A stretch of 7,132 bases of DNA, from the NCBI GenBank assembly GCA_027306845.1, contig DAHUYY010000099.1, forward strand, positions 1 to 7,132, in the 5' to 3' direction. This DNA is from Vulcanimicrobiota bacterium (GTDB lineage Bacteria; Vulcanimicrobiota; Vulcanimicrobiia; Vulcanimicrobiales; Vulcanimicrobiaceae). The stretch's first letter is position 1, and each line of letters begins with the position of its first letter. The notes beneath the pieces are model-generated. The model was not told where the DNA came from. It searched no databases and saw only the letters and a program-made list of their open reading frames with translations. Shown in pieces: positions 1 through 7,012 of this stretch. The position numbers and the translations under genes were made by a program.

Positions 1-929
1 ACCGGCCCCAGACCTTCCAGGAGTTCCTCTCGATCACGCCGCAGCTCGTCTTCGTCTCGGCCACGCCTGGCGAGTTCGAGCGCACGCGCGCGCAGCGCAC
101 GGTGGAGCAGATCGTGCGCCCGACCGGGATCGTGGACCCGGAGATCGAGGTGCGCCCGACGCGCCATCAGGTTGACGACTTGATGGAGGAGATTCGACTT
201 CGGGTAGCTCGTAACGAACGCGTCCTGGTAACGACCCTGACGAAAAAAATGGCCGAAGACCTTACCGATTTCTTGGTGGAGGCGGGGCTTAAAGTACGCT
301 ATTTGCATAGCGAAGTCGATACGCTCGAGCGCATCTCGATTCTACGCGATCTTCGCAACGGCGTTTTCGACGTACTCGTCGGCATCAATCTATTGCGCGA
401 AGGGCTCGATCTTCCCGAAGTTTCGCTCGTCGGGATTCTCGATGCCGATAAAGAGGGCTATCTACGAAGTGCGACCTCGCTGATTCAAACGATCGGCCGC
501 GCCGCTCGCCACGTTGAAGGCAAGGTCATTATGTACGCAGATAACCTCACCGAATCGATGGCGCGCGCAATTGGAGAGACGCGCCGCCGCCGCGAGCGCC
601 AGACTGCCTATAATCTCGAACACGGTATCGAGCCGCGCAGCGTTCGTAAGGAAGTGCGGGATATTTTAGCGATGGTCGGCGGCGGCGACCGCGGCCAGAA
701 GAAGGCGACTGCGCGCGACCGACTGCCGCGTGAAGTTGCGGCGCGCATGGCCGCCGATCTCGAAAAGAAAATGCGCGAGTTTGCGGCCAATCTAGAATTC
801 GAGAAAGCCGCAGCGGTTCGCGACGAGCTTATCGAGATCCGCAAACAGAGCGGGGCGGCGGAATCGATTCTCTTCGGAGCTCGGGCGCCGAAAGTGCTGG
901 AGCGCGCACTCGACGAATTAGTGCCTTAA
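1..929 (+). CDS. uvrB: UvrABC excinuclease subunit B, C-terminal part (5' end outside window)
   Basis: UvrB is the cytoplasmic helicase-like damage-verification subunit of nucleotide excision repair. It is loaded by UvrA and then recruits UvrC. The reading frame is open from base 3, so the start lies upstream. The 308 visible residues are a little under half of a usual UvrB (about 660-700 aa). Visible in order are the VSATPG helicase motif (about 60-77), the RPTG and DPEIEVRP block, helicase motif V (LVGINLLREGLDLPEV, about 375-422), motif VI (QTIGRAARH, 486-512) with the arginines that contact ATP, the RRR/YN..HGI segment, and a C-terminal UVR motif (about 759-845) that in the family binds UvrC. 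The match to UvrB is essentially collinear, with no break. The TAA stop overlaps the next gene's ATG by one base (TAATG), implying coupled translation. Third-codon GC drops sharply near base 171 (see findings). Identity is certain; only the N-terminal half is unseen. Confidence 0.97.
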   Translation, partial: RPQTFQEFLSITPQLVFVSATPGEFERTRAQRTVEQIVRPTGIVDPEIEVRPTRHQVDDLMEEIRLRVARNERVLVTTLTKKMAEDLTDFLVEAGLKVRYLHSEVDTLERISILRDLRNGVFDVLVGINLLREGLDLPEVSLVGILDADKEGYLRSATSLIQTIGRAARHVEGKVIMYADNLTESMARAIGETRRRRERQTAYNLEHGIEPRSVRKEVRDILAMVGGGDRGQKKATARDRLPREVAARMAADLEKKMREFAANLEFEKAAAVRDELIEIRKQSGAAESILFGARAPKVLERALDELVP

Positions 930-1660
930 TGATCGATCTCGTTCTCTTCGACCTCGACGATACGCTGCATGACGATACGCAGGCCTGTCTGTGCGCCGGC
1001 ATGGAGGCCGCCGAGGAAGTCGCTCGCGACCACAACGTCGATGCTCGCAAACTCGCCGACGCCTACGCGCGCGAGGCGGCGAGTTTTTGGCATGGCCTGG
1101 CAACTGAAAACTTGCAGATGCCGCTTGCGGGGCTGCGCGAAAGTATGTGGGAGCGGGCGCTCGCGGAGGTCGGCATCGTCGACTCAACACTTGCACGAAC
1201 CGTCGCGTTGCGTTACTACGAGCTACGAAAAAAATACTTCGCGCTCTTTCCGGGTGCGCTTGAATTATTGGAGGAGCAGCGCGCGCGCGGGCGCCGCCTC
1301 GGCATCCTCACCAACGGTTTCTCCGAGACGCATATCGAGAAGATCGCGCTGCTCGGCCTCACCGATGCCGTCGATGCCGCCTTCTTCGCCGATGACGCCG
1401 GCCTCCTCAAACCCGACCCGGCGTTCTTCGAGCATGCGTGTCGGCGCCTCGGTGTCGCACCGAGGCATGCGGCGATGGTCGGCGACCGATACGAGCGCGA
1501 TATCGCCGGTGCCCTCGCTTCGGGGATGACGGCGATCTGGCTCAACATTCGCGGCGAGAGCCTGCCGCCCGGCGCGCCGGCCCCGCATGCAACCGTCACC
1601 GCCTTTTCCGGTGTTGGTCGAGCGCTGGAGACCGCTTCTGCGCGGTCTCGGAACGGATAA
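929..1660 (+). CDS. HAD-superfamily hydrolase (phosphatase/nucleotidase-like)
   Basis: This 243-aa cytoplasmic HAD-like hydrolase has all four catalytic motifs. Motif I is FDLDDTL, with nucleophile D8 and acid/base D10. Motif II is ILTNGF, with T128. The motif III lysine is K161 in LLKPDP. Motif IV is VGDRYERD, with D186 and D191 positioned for Mg2+. A helical C1-type cap fits between motifs I and II (about residues 15-105). The layout resembles HAD subfamily IA proteins such as YjjG-type 5'-nucleotidases and phosphoglycolate phosphatases, but the substrate cannot be read from the sequence. ATG 929 is chosen because it overlaps the uvrB stop and sits directly before motif I; no Shine-Dalgarno site precedes it, so reinitiation is likely. 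A role in removing damaged or non-canonical nucleotides would suit its place between uvrB and uvrA, but this is inference. The last 20 or so residues are low in conservation signals and their DNA forms a hairpin (1628-1649). Confidence 0.9.
   Translation: MIDLVLFDLDDTLHDDTQACLCAGMEAAEEVARDHNVDARKLADAYAREAASFWHGLATENLQMPLAGLRESMWERALAEVGIVDSTLARTVALRYYELRKKYFALFPGALELLEEQRARGRRLGILTNGFSETHIEKIALLGLTDAVDAAFFADDAGLLKPDPAFFEHACRRLGVAPRHAAMVGDRYERDIAGALASGMTAIWLNIRGESLPPGAPAPHATVTAFSGVGRALETASARSRNG
1628..1649 (+). other. Perfect inverted repeat (8-bp stem, 6-nt loop) just upstream of uvrA
   Basis: GAGACCGC (1628-1635) and GCGGTCTC (1642-1649) are exact reverse complements around the loop TTCTGC. 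The hairpin lies in the last codons of the HAD gene and ends 14 nt before the uvrA ATG. It is not followed by a T run, so it is not a typical intrinsic terminator. It could modulate uvrA translation or act as an mRNA processing or stability element, or it could be chance in GC-rich DNA. The stem itself is certain; any function is unproven. Confidence 0.4.
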
Positions 1661-1663
1661 GGA

Positions 1664-4633
1664 ATGGGGCACGGACTCGACTCGATCGTCATTAAGGGCG
1701 CGCGGGAACACAACCTGAAGAACGTCGATCTGACGCTGCCCCGCAATCGATTAATCGTCGTGACCGGGCTCTCCGGGTCGGGCAAGTCCTCGCTCGCGTT
1801 CGATACGATCTATGCCGAGGGACAGCGCCGTTACGTCGAGTCGCTCTCGTCGTATGCTCGTCAATTCCTCGGACAGATGGAGAAGCCCGACGTCGATTAC
1901 ATCGAGGGCCTCTCGCCGGCGATATCGATCGACCAAAAGTCGACCTCGCGCAACCCGCGCTCGACCGTGGGAACGGTTACCGAAATATACGATTATTTAC
2001 GGTTGCTCTTCGCTCGGATCGGCGTTCCGCATTGTCCGAAATGCGGCCGTGCGATTACGACGCAGAGCAGCGAGCAGATCGTCGATGCGATACTCGAACT
2101 TCCCGAAGGGACCCGAATCGTTTTGCTGGCGCCATTGGTGCGCGGACGAAAGGGCGAATATACGAAGCTCTTCGAAGAGATTGCGAAAGAAGGCTTTGCG
2201 CGCGTTCGGGTGGACGGCGAGATGCACGAGTTGCGAGAAAAAATCGCGATCGATAAAAAACGTAAGCACACGATCGAAGTGGTGGTCGACCGGTTGGTCA
2301 ATAAACCCGAGATTCGCAAGCGCCTGACCGATTCGGTCGAGACGACATTGCGGCTCTCCACCGGTATCGTTACGGCCTCCCTGGAAGAGCCCAAAAGCAA
2401 GGCGCGCGAAGTCACCTTCAGCGAGGCATTTGCTTGCGTGGACTGCGGCCTGTCGTTCGAAGAGCTCGCACCGCGACTCTTTTCCTTTAACTCGCCGTAC
2501 GGCGCTTGCCCCGCATGCACCGGCCTCGGCGAAAAAGTCGAGATCGATCCTTGGAAAGTCATTCCCGACCGGAGCAAATCGATCGCCGATGGGGCGATCG
2601 TGCCCTGGAGCAAGACCCTCGGCACCGGGCGCTTCCCTTCGATGAACGCGTATTATTTGCAGCAGCTCGAGCGCGTATTGCGCCGCTATAACGTCCGCAT
2701 GAGCACGCCGGTAGAGCGTTTTTCCGACGAGGTGCTCGATGTCGTCCTTTATGGGACCGAGCGCGAACAAGATTTTGCATACAAAACGCGCTCGGGAAAG
2801 ACGTGGGAGTATAAAGCGACGTTCGAGGGAGTCGTCAACAATTTACAGCGTCGTTATTCCGAGACGTCGAGCGAATATGTAAAAGAAGATATCGAAAAGT
2901 ATATGGCTACCTCGGTCTGCCCCGCTTGCAAGGGCGCACGCCTGAAGCCCGAGGCGCTCGCGGTAACGGTCTCGGGGAGCAATATCGACGAATTAACGCG
3001 CCTCTCGGTGGAGCGCGCGGAGCATTTTTTCGAAACGTTGCAACTGCGGGAACGCGATCTCCAGATCGCACACCAAATCGTTAAGGAAATTCGCGCGCGG
3101 CTGAGCTTTCTCTCGAACGTCGGGCTCGACTATCTAACGCTCGCGCGTTCGGCAACGACGCTATCGGGCGGCGAATCACAACGTATTCGGCTCGCGACGC
3201 AGATCGGCAGCGCGCTCGTCGGCGTGCTCTACATTCTCGACGAACCTTCGATCGGTCTGCATCAGCGCGATAACGACCGCCTTCTCGCAACGCTGCGTAC
3301 CTTGCGCGATATCGGCAACACGCTCGTCGTCATCGAACACGACGAAGACACCATGCGGGCCGCCGATATTATCGTCGATATCGGGCCCGGCGCAGGTGCG
3401 GAGGGCGGCGAAATTCTCACCGTCGGCACGCTCGACGAGATCCTCGCGAACCCAAGGTCGGAGACCGGCGCCTATTTGAGCGGCCGAAAATTCATCCCGG
3501 TTCCCACGGAGCGGCGCGCGCCGAAGGGGTGGCTGGACGTGCGGCGAGCGCGGGCCAACAATTTGCGCGATCTCGATCTGCGCGTTCCGCTCGGCGTCTT
3601 TTGTGCGGTGACCGGGGTCAGCGGTAGCGGCAAGTCCTCGCTGGTGAACGAGGTGATCGTGCGCGCGCTCAACCAGCACTTACACGGTGGGGCCCCGGCG
3701 GGAACGTACGGCGCGCTCAAGGGCGTCGACGCGCTCGACAAACTCGTCGTTATCGACCAATCGCCGATCGGGAGAACGCCGCGAAGCAATCCGGCGACCT
3801 ATACCGGCGCCTTCGATCTCATCCGCGATCTCTTCTCGATGGTTCCCGAAGCGAAGATGCGCGGCTACACGCCGGGTCGCTTCTCTTTTAACGTGAAGGG
3901 CGGACGTTGCGAGGCCTGCCAGGGCGACGGCATCATAAAGATCGAGATGCATTTTCTTCCCGATGTCTACGTCCCATGTGAAGTCTGCAAAGGGAAGCGC
4001 TACAACGCCCAGACCCTCGAAGTAAAATATAAAGGAAAGAGCATCGCCGACGTGCTCGACATGCGCGTCGACGAAGCCGACGAATTTTTCGCGACGATTC
4101 CGCGGATTCATAATCGCCTGCGAACGATCTGCGACGTCGGCCTCGGGTACATTAAAATGGGGCAGCCGGCGACGACGCTCTCCGGCGGCGAGGCGCAACG
4201 GGTGAAACTCGCGACCGAACTTGCGCGCCGGTCGACCGGGCGCACCTTCTACGTGCTCGACGAGCCGACGACCGGGCTGCATTTCGCGGATATCCACAAA
4301 TTGCTCGAGGTGCTCCAGCGGCTGGTCGCAACCGGCAACACGGTCTTAACCATCGAACACAATCTCGACGTTATAAAAACGGCGGACTACGCCATCGATC
4401 TTGGGCCGGAGGGCGGCGACCGGGGCGGCACCGTCGTTGCCGTTGGAACCCCCGAAGAACTGGCGCGAAATGCCGCTTCATATACCGGAGCGTATCTCAA
4501 GCCGGTGCTCGCCGACGAACGCGCGACCGGGAGAAAGCGCCCGAACTCGGCGCGGCTGCGACGGATCGAATCGGAAAATCTTGCCACCCTCGACGATCTT
4601 GCGAAGGGTGAGCGTTCCGTCGTCGAAGCGTAG
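1664..4633 (+). CDS. uvrA: UvrABC excinuclease subunit A
   Basis: UvrA is the dimeric ABC-type ATPase that recognises DNA distortions and delivers UvrB to them. The protein is complete at 989 aa, slightly longer than the usual 940-960. The first ATPase half has Walker A at residues 35-42 (GLSGSGKS), ABC signature LSGGE at 500-504, and Walker B ending in D526-E527. The second half has Walker A at 651-658 (GVSGSGKS), signature at 839-843, and Walker B D866-E867. Two zinc modules are intact: C258/C261/C282/C285 and C749/C752/C772/C775. A further CPKC (C124, C127) follows the family-typical QKSTSRNPRSTVGT region; the UvrB-interaction domain should follow it. ATG 1664 is chosen because an in-frame TAA (1658-1660, the HAD stop) lies one codon upstream and IVIKGAREHNLKN follows at once. 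AAGGA abuts the ATG, too close for a normal ribosome site. An approximately 40-residue charged tail extends past the conserved GAYLKPVL end. The VOC gene starts 4 nt after the stop. Confidence 0.98.
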   Translation: MGHGLDSIVIKGAREHNLKNVDLTLPRNRLIVVTGLSGSGKSSLAFDTIYAEGQRRYVESLSSYARQFLGQMEKPDVDYIEGLSPAISIDQKSTSRNPRSTVGTVTEIYDYLRLLFARIGVPHCPKCGRAITTQSSEQIVDAILELPEGTRIVLLAPLVRGRKGEYTKLFEEIAKEGFARVRVDGEMHELREKIAIDKKRKHTIEVVVDRLVNKPEIRKRLTDSVETTLRLSTGIVTASLEEPKSKAREVTFSEAFACVDCGLSFEELAPRLFSFNSPYGACPACTGLGEKVEIDPWKVIPDRSKSIADGAIVPWSKTLGTGRFPSMNAYYLQQLERVLRRYNVRMSTPVERFSDEVLDVVLYGTEREQDFAYKTRSGKTWEYKATFEGVVNNLQRRYSETSSEYVKEDIEKYMATSVCPACKGARLKPEALAVTVSGSNIDELTRLSVERAEHFFETLQLRERDLQIAHQIVKEIRARLSFLSNVGLDYLTLARSATTLSGGESQRIRLATQIGSALVGVLYILDEPSIGLHQRDNDRLLATLRTLRDIGNTLVVIEHDEDTMRAADIIVDIGPGAGAEGGEILTVGTLDEILANPRSETGAYLSGRKFIPVPTERRAPKGWLDVRRARANNLRDLDLRVPLGVFCAVTGVSGSGKSSLVNEVIVRALNQHLHGGAPAGTYGALKGVDALDKLVVIDQSPIGRTPRSNPATYTGAFDLIRDLFSMVPEAKMRGYTPGRFSFNVKGGRCEACQGDGIIKIEMHFLPDVYVPCEVCKGKRYNAQTLEVKYKGKSIADVLDMRVDEADEFFATIPRIHNRLRTICDVGLGYIKMGQPATTLSGGEAQRVKLATELARRSTGRTFYVLDEPTTGLHFADIHKLLEVLQRLVATGNTVLTIEHNLDVIKTADYAIDLGPEGGDRGGTVVAVGTPEELARNAASYTGAYLKPVLADERATGRKRPNSARLRRIESENLATLDDLAKGERSVVEA

Positions 4634-4637
4634 CCCT

Positions 4638-5003
4638 ATGGGAGTAGCGAGCCTTTCGGCGGTCATGCTTGTCTGTGGCGATCTGCATCGTTCGTTGCGA
4701 TTTTACCGTGATATTTTAGGTTTCCGCGTTACCGTCGATGCTGCACCGGCTCGCATCGATCTCGAACTCCGCGAGGGTGTCGCGCTGAGCTTGCACGCGC
4801 GCAGCGGCCTCTTGGCGGTGCGACCCGGATCGTTACAGTTGGGGTTTTGCGTGGAGAACGTGGACGGCTTTCTCGCGGACTGTCGTCACCTCGAGGTTCC
4901 GATCTTCCAAGATCCCTACGACGAACCGTTTGGGCGCGTCGCGGTTATCGGCGACCCCGACGGCTACCCCATTCAAGTAGCAAGCCCGCGCCTCGGTTCG
5001 TGA
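4638..5003 (+). CDS. VOC-family (glyoxalase/bleomycin-resistance fold) protein
   Basis: This 121-aa single-domain protein has the vicinal-oxygen-chelate fold pattern. The first beta-alpha module contains VMLVCGDLHRSLRFYRDILGF (residues 9-29 approximately), the second contains LGFCVENVDGFL (68-79), and the protein ends with the typical GDPDGYPIQV segment (105-114). Family members are often metal-dependent lyases or dioxygenases, or metal-free ligand-binding proteins. Aligned by eye with E. coli glyoxalase I, the four metal-ligand positions (H5, E56, H74, E122) appear as A8, S51, Q67 and Q113, so glyoxalase I activity is unlikely; a binding protein or an unknown activity is more plausible. ATG 4638 is chosen because the fold begins a few residues later and it sits 4 nt after the uvrA stop; a longer in-frame reading back to 4401 only shadows uvrA. 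ATG 4665 is a less likely alternative, as it would cut the first strand. The stop overlaps the ligA start by 4 nt (GTGA). The substrate is unknown. Confidence 0.85.
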   Translation: MGVASLSAVMLVCGDLHRSLRFYRDILGFRVTVDAAPARIDLELREGVALSLHARSGLLAVRPGSLQLGFCVENVDGFLADCRHLEVPIFQDPYDEPFGRVAVIGDPDGYPIQVASPRLGS

Positions 5004-7012
5004 ACGCAGGCGACCGCGTCGAGACGCTACGCGCGCAGCTCGACGAAGCGAACTATCGGTATTACGTTCTCGACGCGCCGACGATCGCCGACGCCGCATA
5101 CGACGAGATGATGCGCGAACTTCAGGAGATCGAAGCGGCGCACCCTGAATTACAGAGCGAGCTCTCGCCGACTCGTCGCGTCGGGGCGGCGCCCTCGGCC
5201 CGTTTCGCACCGGTCGAGCATCGAACGACGATGCTCAGTCTCGCCAACGCTTTTTCGATCGACGAACGTCGCGCCTTCGACGAACGGGTGCGCAAGTTGC
5301 TCGGCGAGCCGCAGGTCGCGTACATCTGCGAACTCAAAATCGACGGCCTTGCCGTCGCGCTCCGCTATCGCGACGGCGTTTTCGTGCAAGGCGCGACCCG
5401 CGGAGATGGGCGCGTCGGCGAAGAGGTCACCGGAAATCTCCGCGTGATTCCCGGCGTTCCCTTACGTCTGCGCGAGCGCTTGGCCGGTGAGTTCGAAGCG
5501 CGCGGCGAGGTCTATCTGCGCAAGAGCGACTTTCACGAGCTGAATCTGCGGCGCGAACGTAACGGCGCGCCGCGCTTTGCCAACCCGCGCAACGCAGCAT
5601 CGGGCGGGCTGCGTCAGCTCGACCCGGAACTGACGCGCGAGCGGCATCTCTCGTTTTTTGCCTATACGTTCGTCGAACCGCCGCCAGCAATCGCCACGCA
5701 ACATGCCGCGCTCGAACGTTTACGCGCTCTGGGATTTCCGGTGAACCCCAACGTGCGCCCCGCAGCGTCGATCGACGAGGCGGTTGCATTCTGCGAAGAA
5801 TGGGAACGGCGCCGCGACGAACTCGATTACGAGATCGACGGCGTGGCGATCAAGGTCGACCGCTTCGATTTTCAGGAGCGTCTCGGGACGGTCGCGCGCG
5901 ACCCGCGCTGGGCGGTGGCGTTTAAATTTAAGGCGCGCGAGGCAACGACGAAACTCGAGGGTATCACCGTGAGCGTCGGCCGTACCGGAACGCTCAACCC
6001 CAATGCGGTGCTCGCGCCGGTGGAGATCGGCGGGATCACGATTCGCAATGCGACGCTGCACAACGAGGCCTATATCGCGAGCAACGATATCCGCATCGGC
6101 GACCAAGTGATCGTCGTTCGCGCGGGCGATGTTATTCCACGCGTCGTCGGGCCGATTCGCGAGTTGCGCACGGGGAAAGAACGCATTTTCCACATGCCGA
6201 CGAAGTGCCCGGTCTGCGGCGCCGACGTCGACCGCCCCGAAGGTGAGGCGATGGCGCGCTGTACCAACGCATCGTGCCCGGCGCAACTCGTCGAGCGTCT
6301 CCGCCACTTTGCATCGCGGGCGGCGATGGATATCGAAGGGCTCGGCGACGTCCTCTCCGAGCAACTCGTCGCGGGCGGTTTAGTGAAGACGTTCGCCGAT
6401 CTCTACGCGCTCGACGGCCAACGCTTTGCTTCGCTCGAGCGGCTCGGTGAGAAGAGTGCGGCGAATCTCGTGCAGGCGATCGCTGCGAGTAAGAAACGCG
6501 GCCTCACGCGCTTGCTGATCGGGCTTGGAATTCGCTATGTCGGCGAGCAGACGGCGGCGATTCTCGCGCGCGATTTTCGCACGATGGAGGCGCTCTCGGC
6601 CGCCGATGAGGAGAGCCTTCAGCGCAGCGAGGGGATCGGGCCGGAGGTTGCGGCAAGCGTACGACTCTTCTTCGCGCAACGGCGCAATCGCGATGCGATC
6701 GAAGCGCTTGCCGCCGCCGGTGTCGAGATGGTCGAGCGCGGCGCTGCGCCGCCGCCCGACTCGGCATTGAAAGGCAAGCGCTTTGTTTTGACGGGAACGC
6801 TCGCTTCGATGACGCGCGACGAAGCGAAGGCTGCGCTCGAAGCGCTCGGCGCTCGCACCAGCGATTCGGTGAGCGGCAAGACCGACTTCGTCGTCGCCGG
6901 CGAGGAAGCGGGGAGCAAACTGCAACGCGCGAAGGAGCTCGGCGTTCCCACGATCGACGAAGAGACGTTTCGCCGAATGCTTACGGAAGCGCGTTCCCCA
7001 ACGCCTCGATAA
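5000..7012 (+). CDS. ligA: NAD+-dependent DNA ligase
   Basis: LigA seals nicks in duplex DNA using NAD+ as adenylate donor, completing replication and excision repair. With GTG 5000 as start the protein is 670 aa, almost exactly the family length (E. coli 671). Domain Ia (YYVLDAPTIADAAYDEMM, from about residue 15) is followed by the adenylation domain with catalytic lysine K113 in CELKIDG and the family motifs ATRGDG, NPRNAASGGLRQ and DGVAIKVD. The OB-fold contains VGRTGTLNPNA and GDVIPRVVGP. A zinc finger has C403, C406, C421 and C426. Helix-hairpin-helix repeats lie in about 435-580, and a BRCT domain occupies about 588-670 (GKRFVLTGTL to the C-terminus). A start at 4847 would add 51 Arg-rich residues that only shadow the VOC gene, so it is rejected. 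The GTG overlaps the VOC stop by 4 nt and no Shine-Dalgarno site is seen, suggesting translational coupling. The 3' end overlaps an opposing gene by 32 nt. Confidence 0.98.
   Translation: MNAGDRVETLRAQLDEANYRYYVLDAPTIADAAYDEMMRELQEIEAAHPELQSELSPTRRVGAAPSARFAPVEHRTTMLSLANAFSIDERRAFDERVRKLLGEPQVAYICELKIDGLAVALRYRDGVFVQGATRGDGRVGEEVTGNLRVIPGVPLRLRERLAGEFEARGEVYLRKSDFHELNLRRERNGAPRFANPRNAASGGLRQLDPELTRERHLSFFAYTFVEPPPAIATQHAALERLRALGFPVNPNVRPAASIDEAVAFCEEWERRRDELDYEIDGVAIKVDRFDFQERLGTVARDPRWAVAFKFKAREATTKLEGITVSVGRTGTLNPNAVLAPVEIGGITIRNATLHNEAYIASNDIRIGDQVIVVRAGDVIPRVVGPIRELRTGKERIFHMPTKCPVCGADVDRPEGEAMARCTNASCPAQLVERLRHFASRAAMDIEGLGDVLSEQLVAGGLVKTFADLYALDGQRFASLERLGEKSAANLVQAIAASKKRGLTRLLIGLGIRYVGEQTAAILARDFRTMEALSAADEESLQRSEGIGPEVAASVRLFFAQRRNRDAIEALAAAGVEMVERGAAPPPDSALKGKRFVLTGTLASMTRDEAKAALEALGARTSDSVSGKTDFVVAGEEAGSKLQRAKELGVPTIDEETFRRMLTEARSPTPR

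Noticed and set aside
243..249. A7 run in uvrB (another at 1228-1234 in the HAD gene) as possible slippage or frameshift sites
   Set aside because: Both encode Lys-Lys in frame, and the uvrB one belongs to the conserved TKKMAEDL block; no downstream structure or alternative frame product is seen.
900..1664. Possible SOS (LexA) boxes at gene starts
   Set aside because: No convincing CTGT-N8-ACAG or GAAC-N4-GTTC type palindrome was found at the junctions; the operon promoter is outside the window.
1997..2770. Long - strand frames opposite uvrA (also around 3176-3679 and 3680-4297)
   Set aside because: They mirror the conserved UvrA codons, have no domain-like pattern, and sit entirely within uvrA.
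4585..4610. Inverted repeat CACCCT/AGGGTG near the uvrA 3' end
   Set aside because: Only 6 bp with a 14-nt loop and no T run; it is inside the coding sequence and likely chance.
4401..4637. Upstream in-frame start that would add 79 residues to the VOC protein
   Set aside because: This stretch is out-of-frame uvrA sequence with no homology pattern; the VOC fold begins just after ATG 4638.
4847..4999. Upstream ATG that would add 51 residues to LigA
   Set aside because: The added residues are Arg- and Pro-rich shadow translation of the VOC gene; starting at GTG 5000 gives the family's usual length and N-terminus.
6476..6483. GCGATCGC octamer, like the cyanobacterial HIP1 repeat
   Set aside because: I noticed only this one copy; CGATCG is frequent simply because GAT-CG codon pairs are common here.
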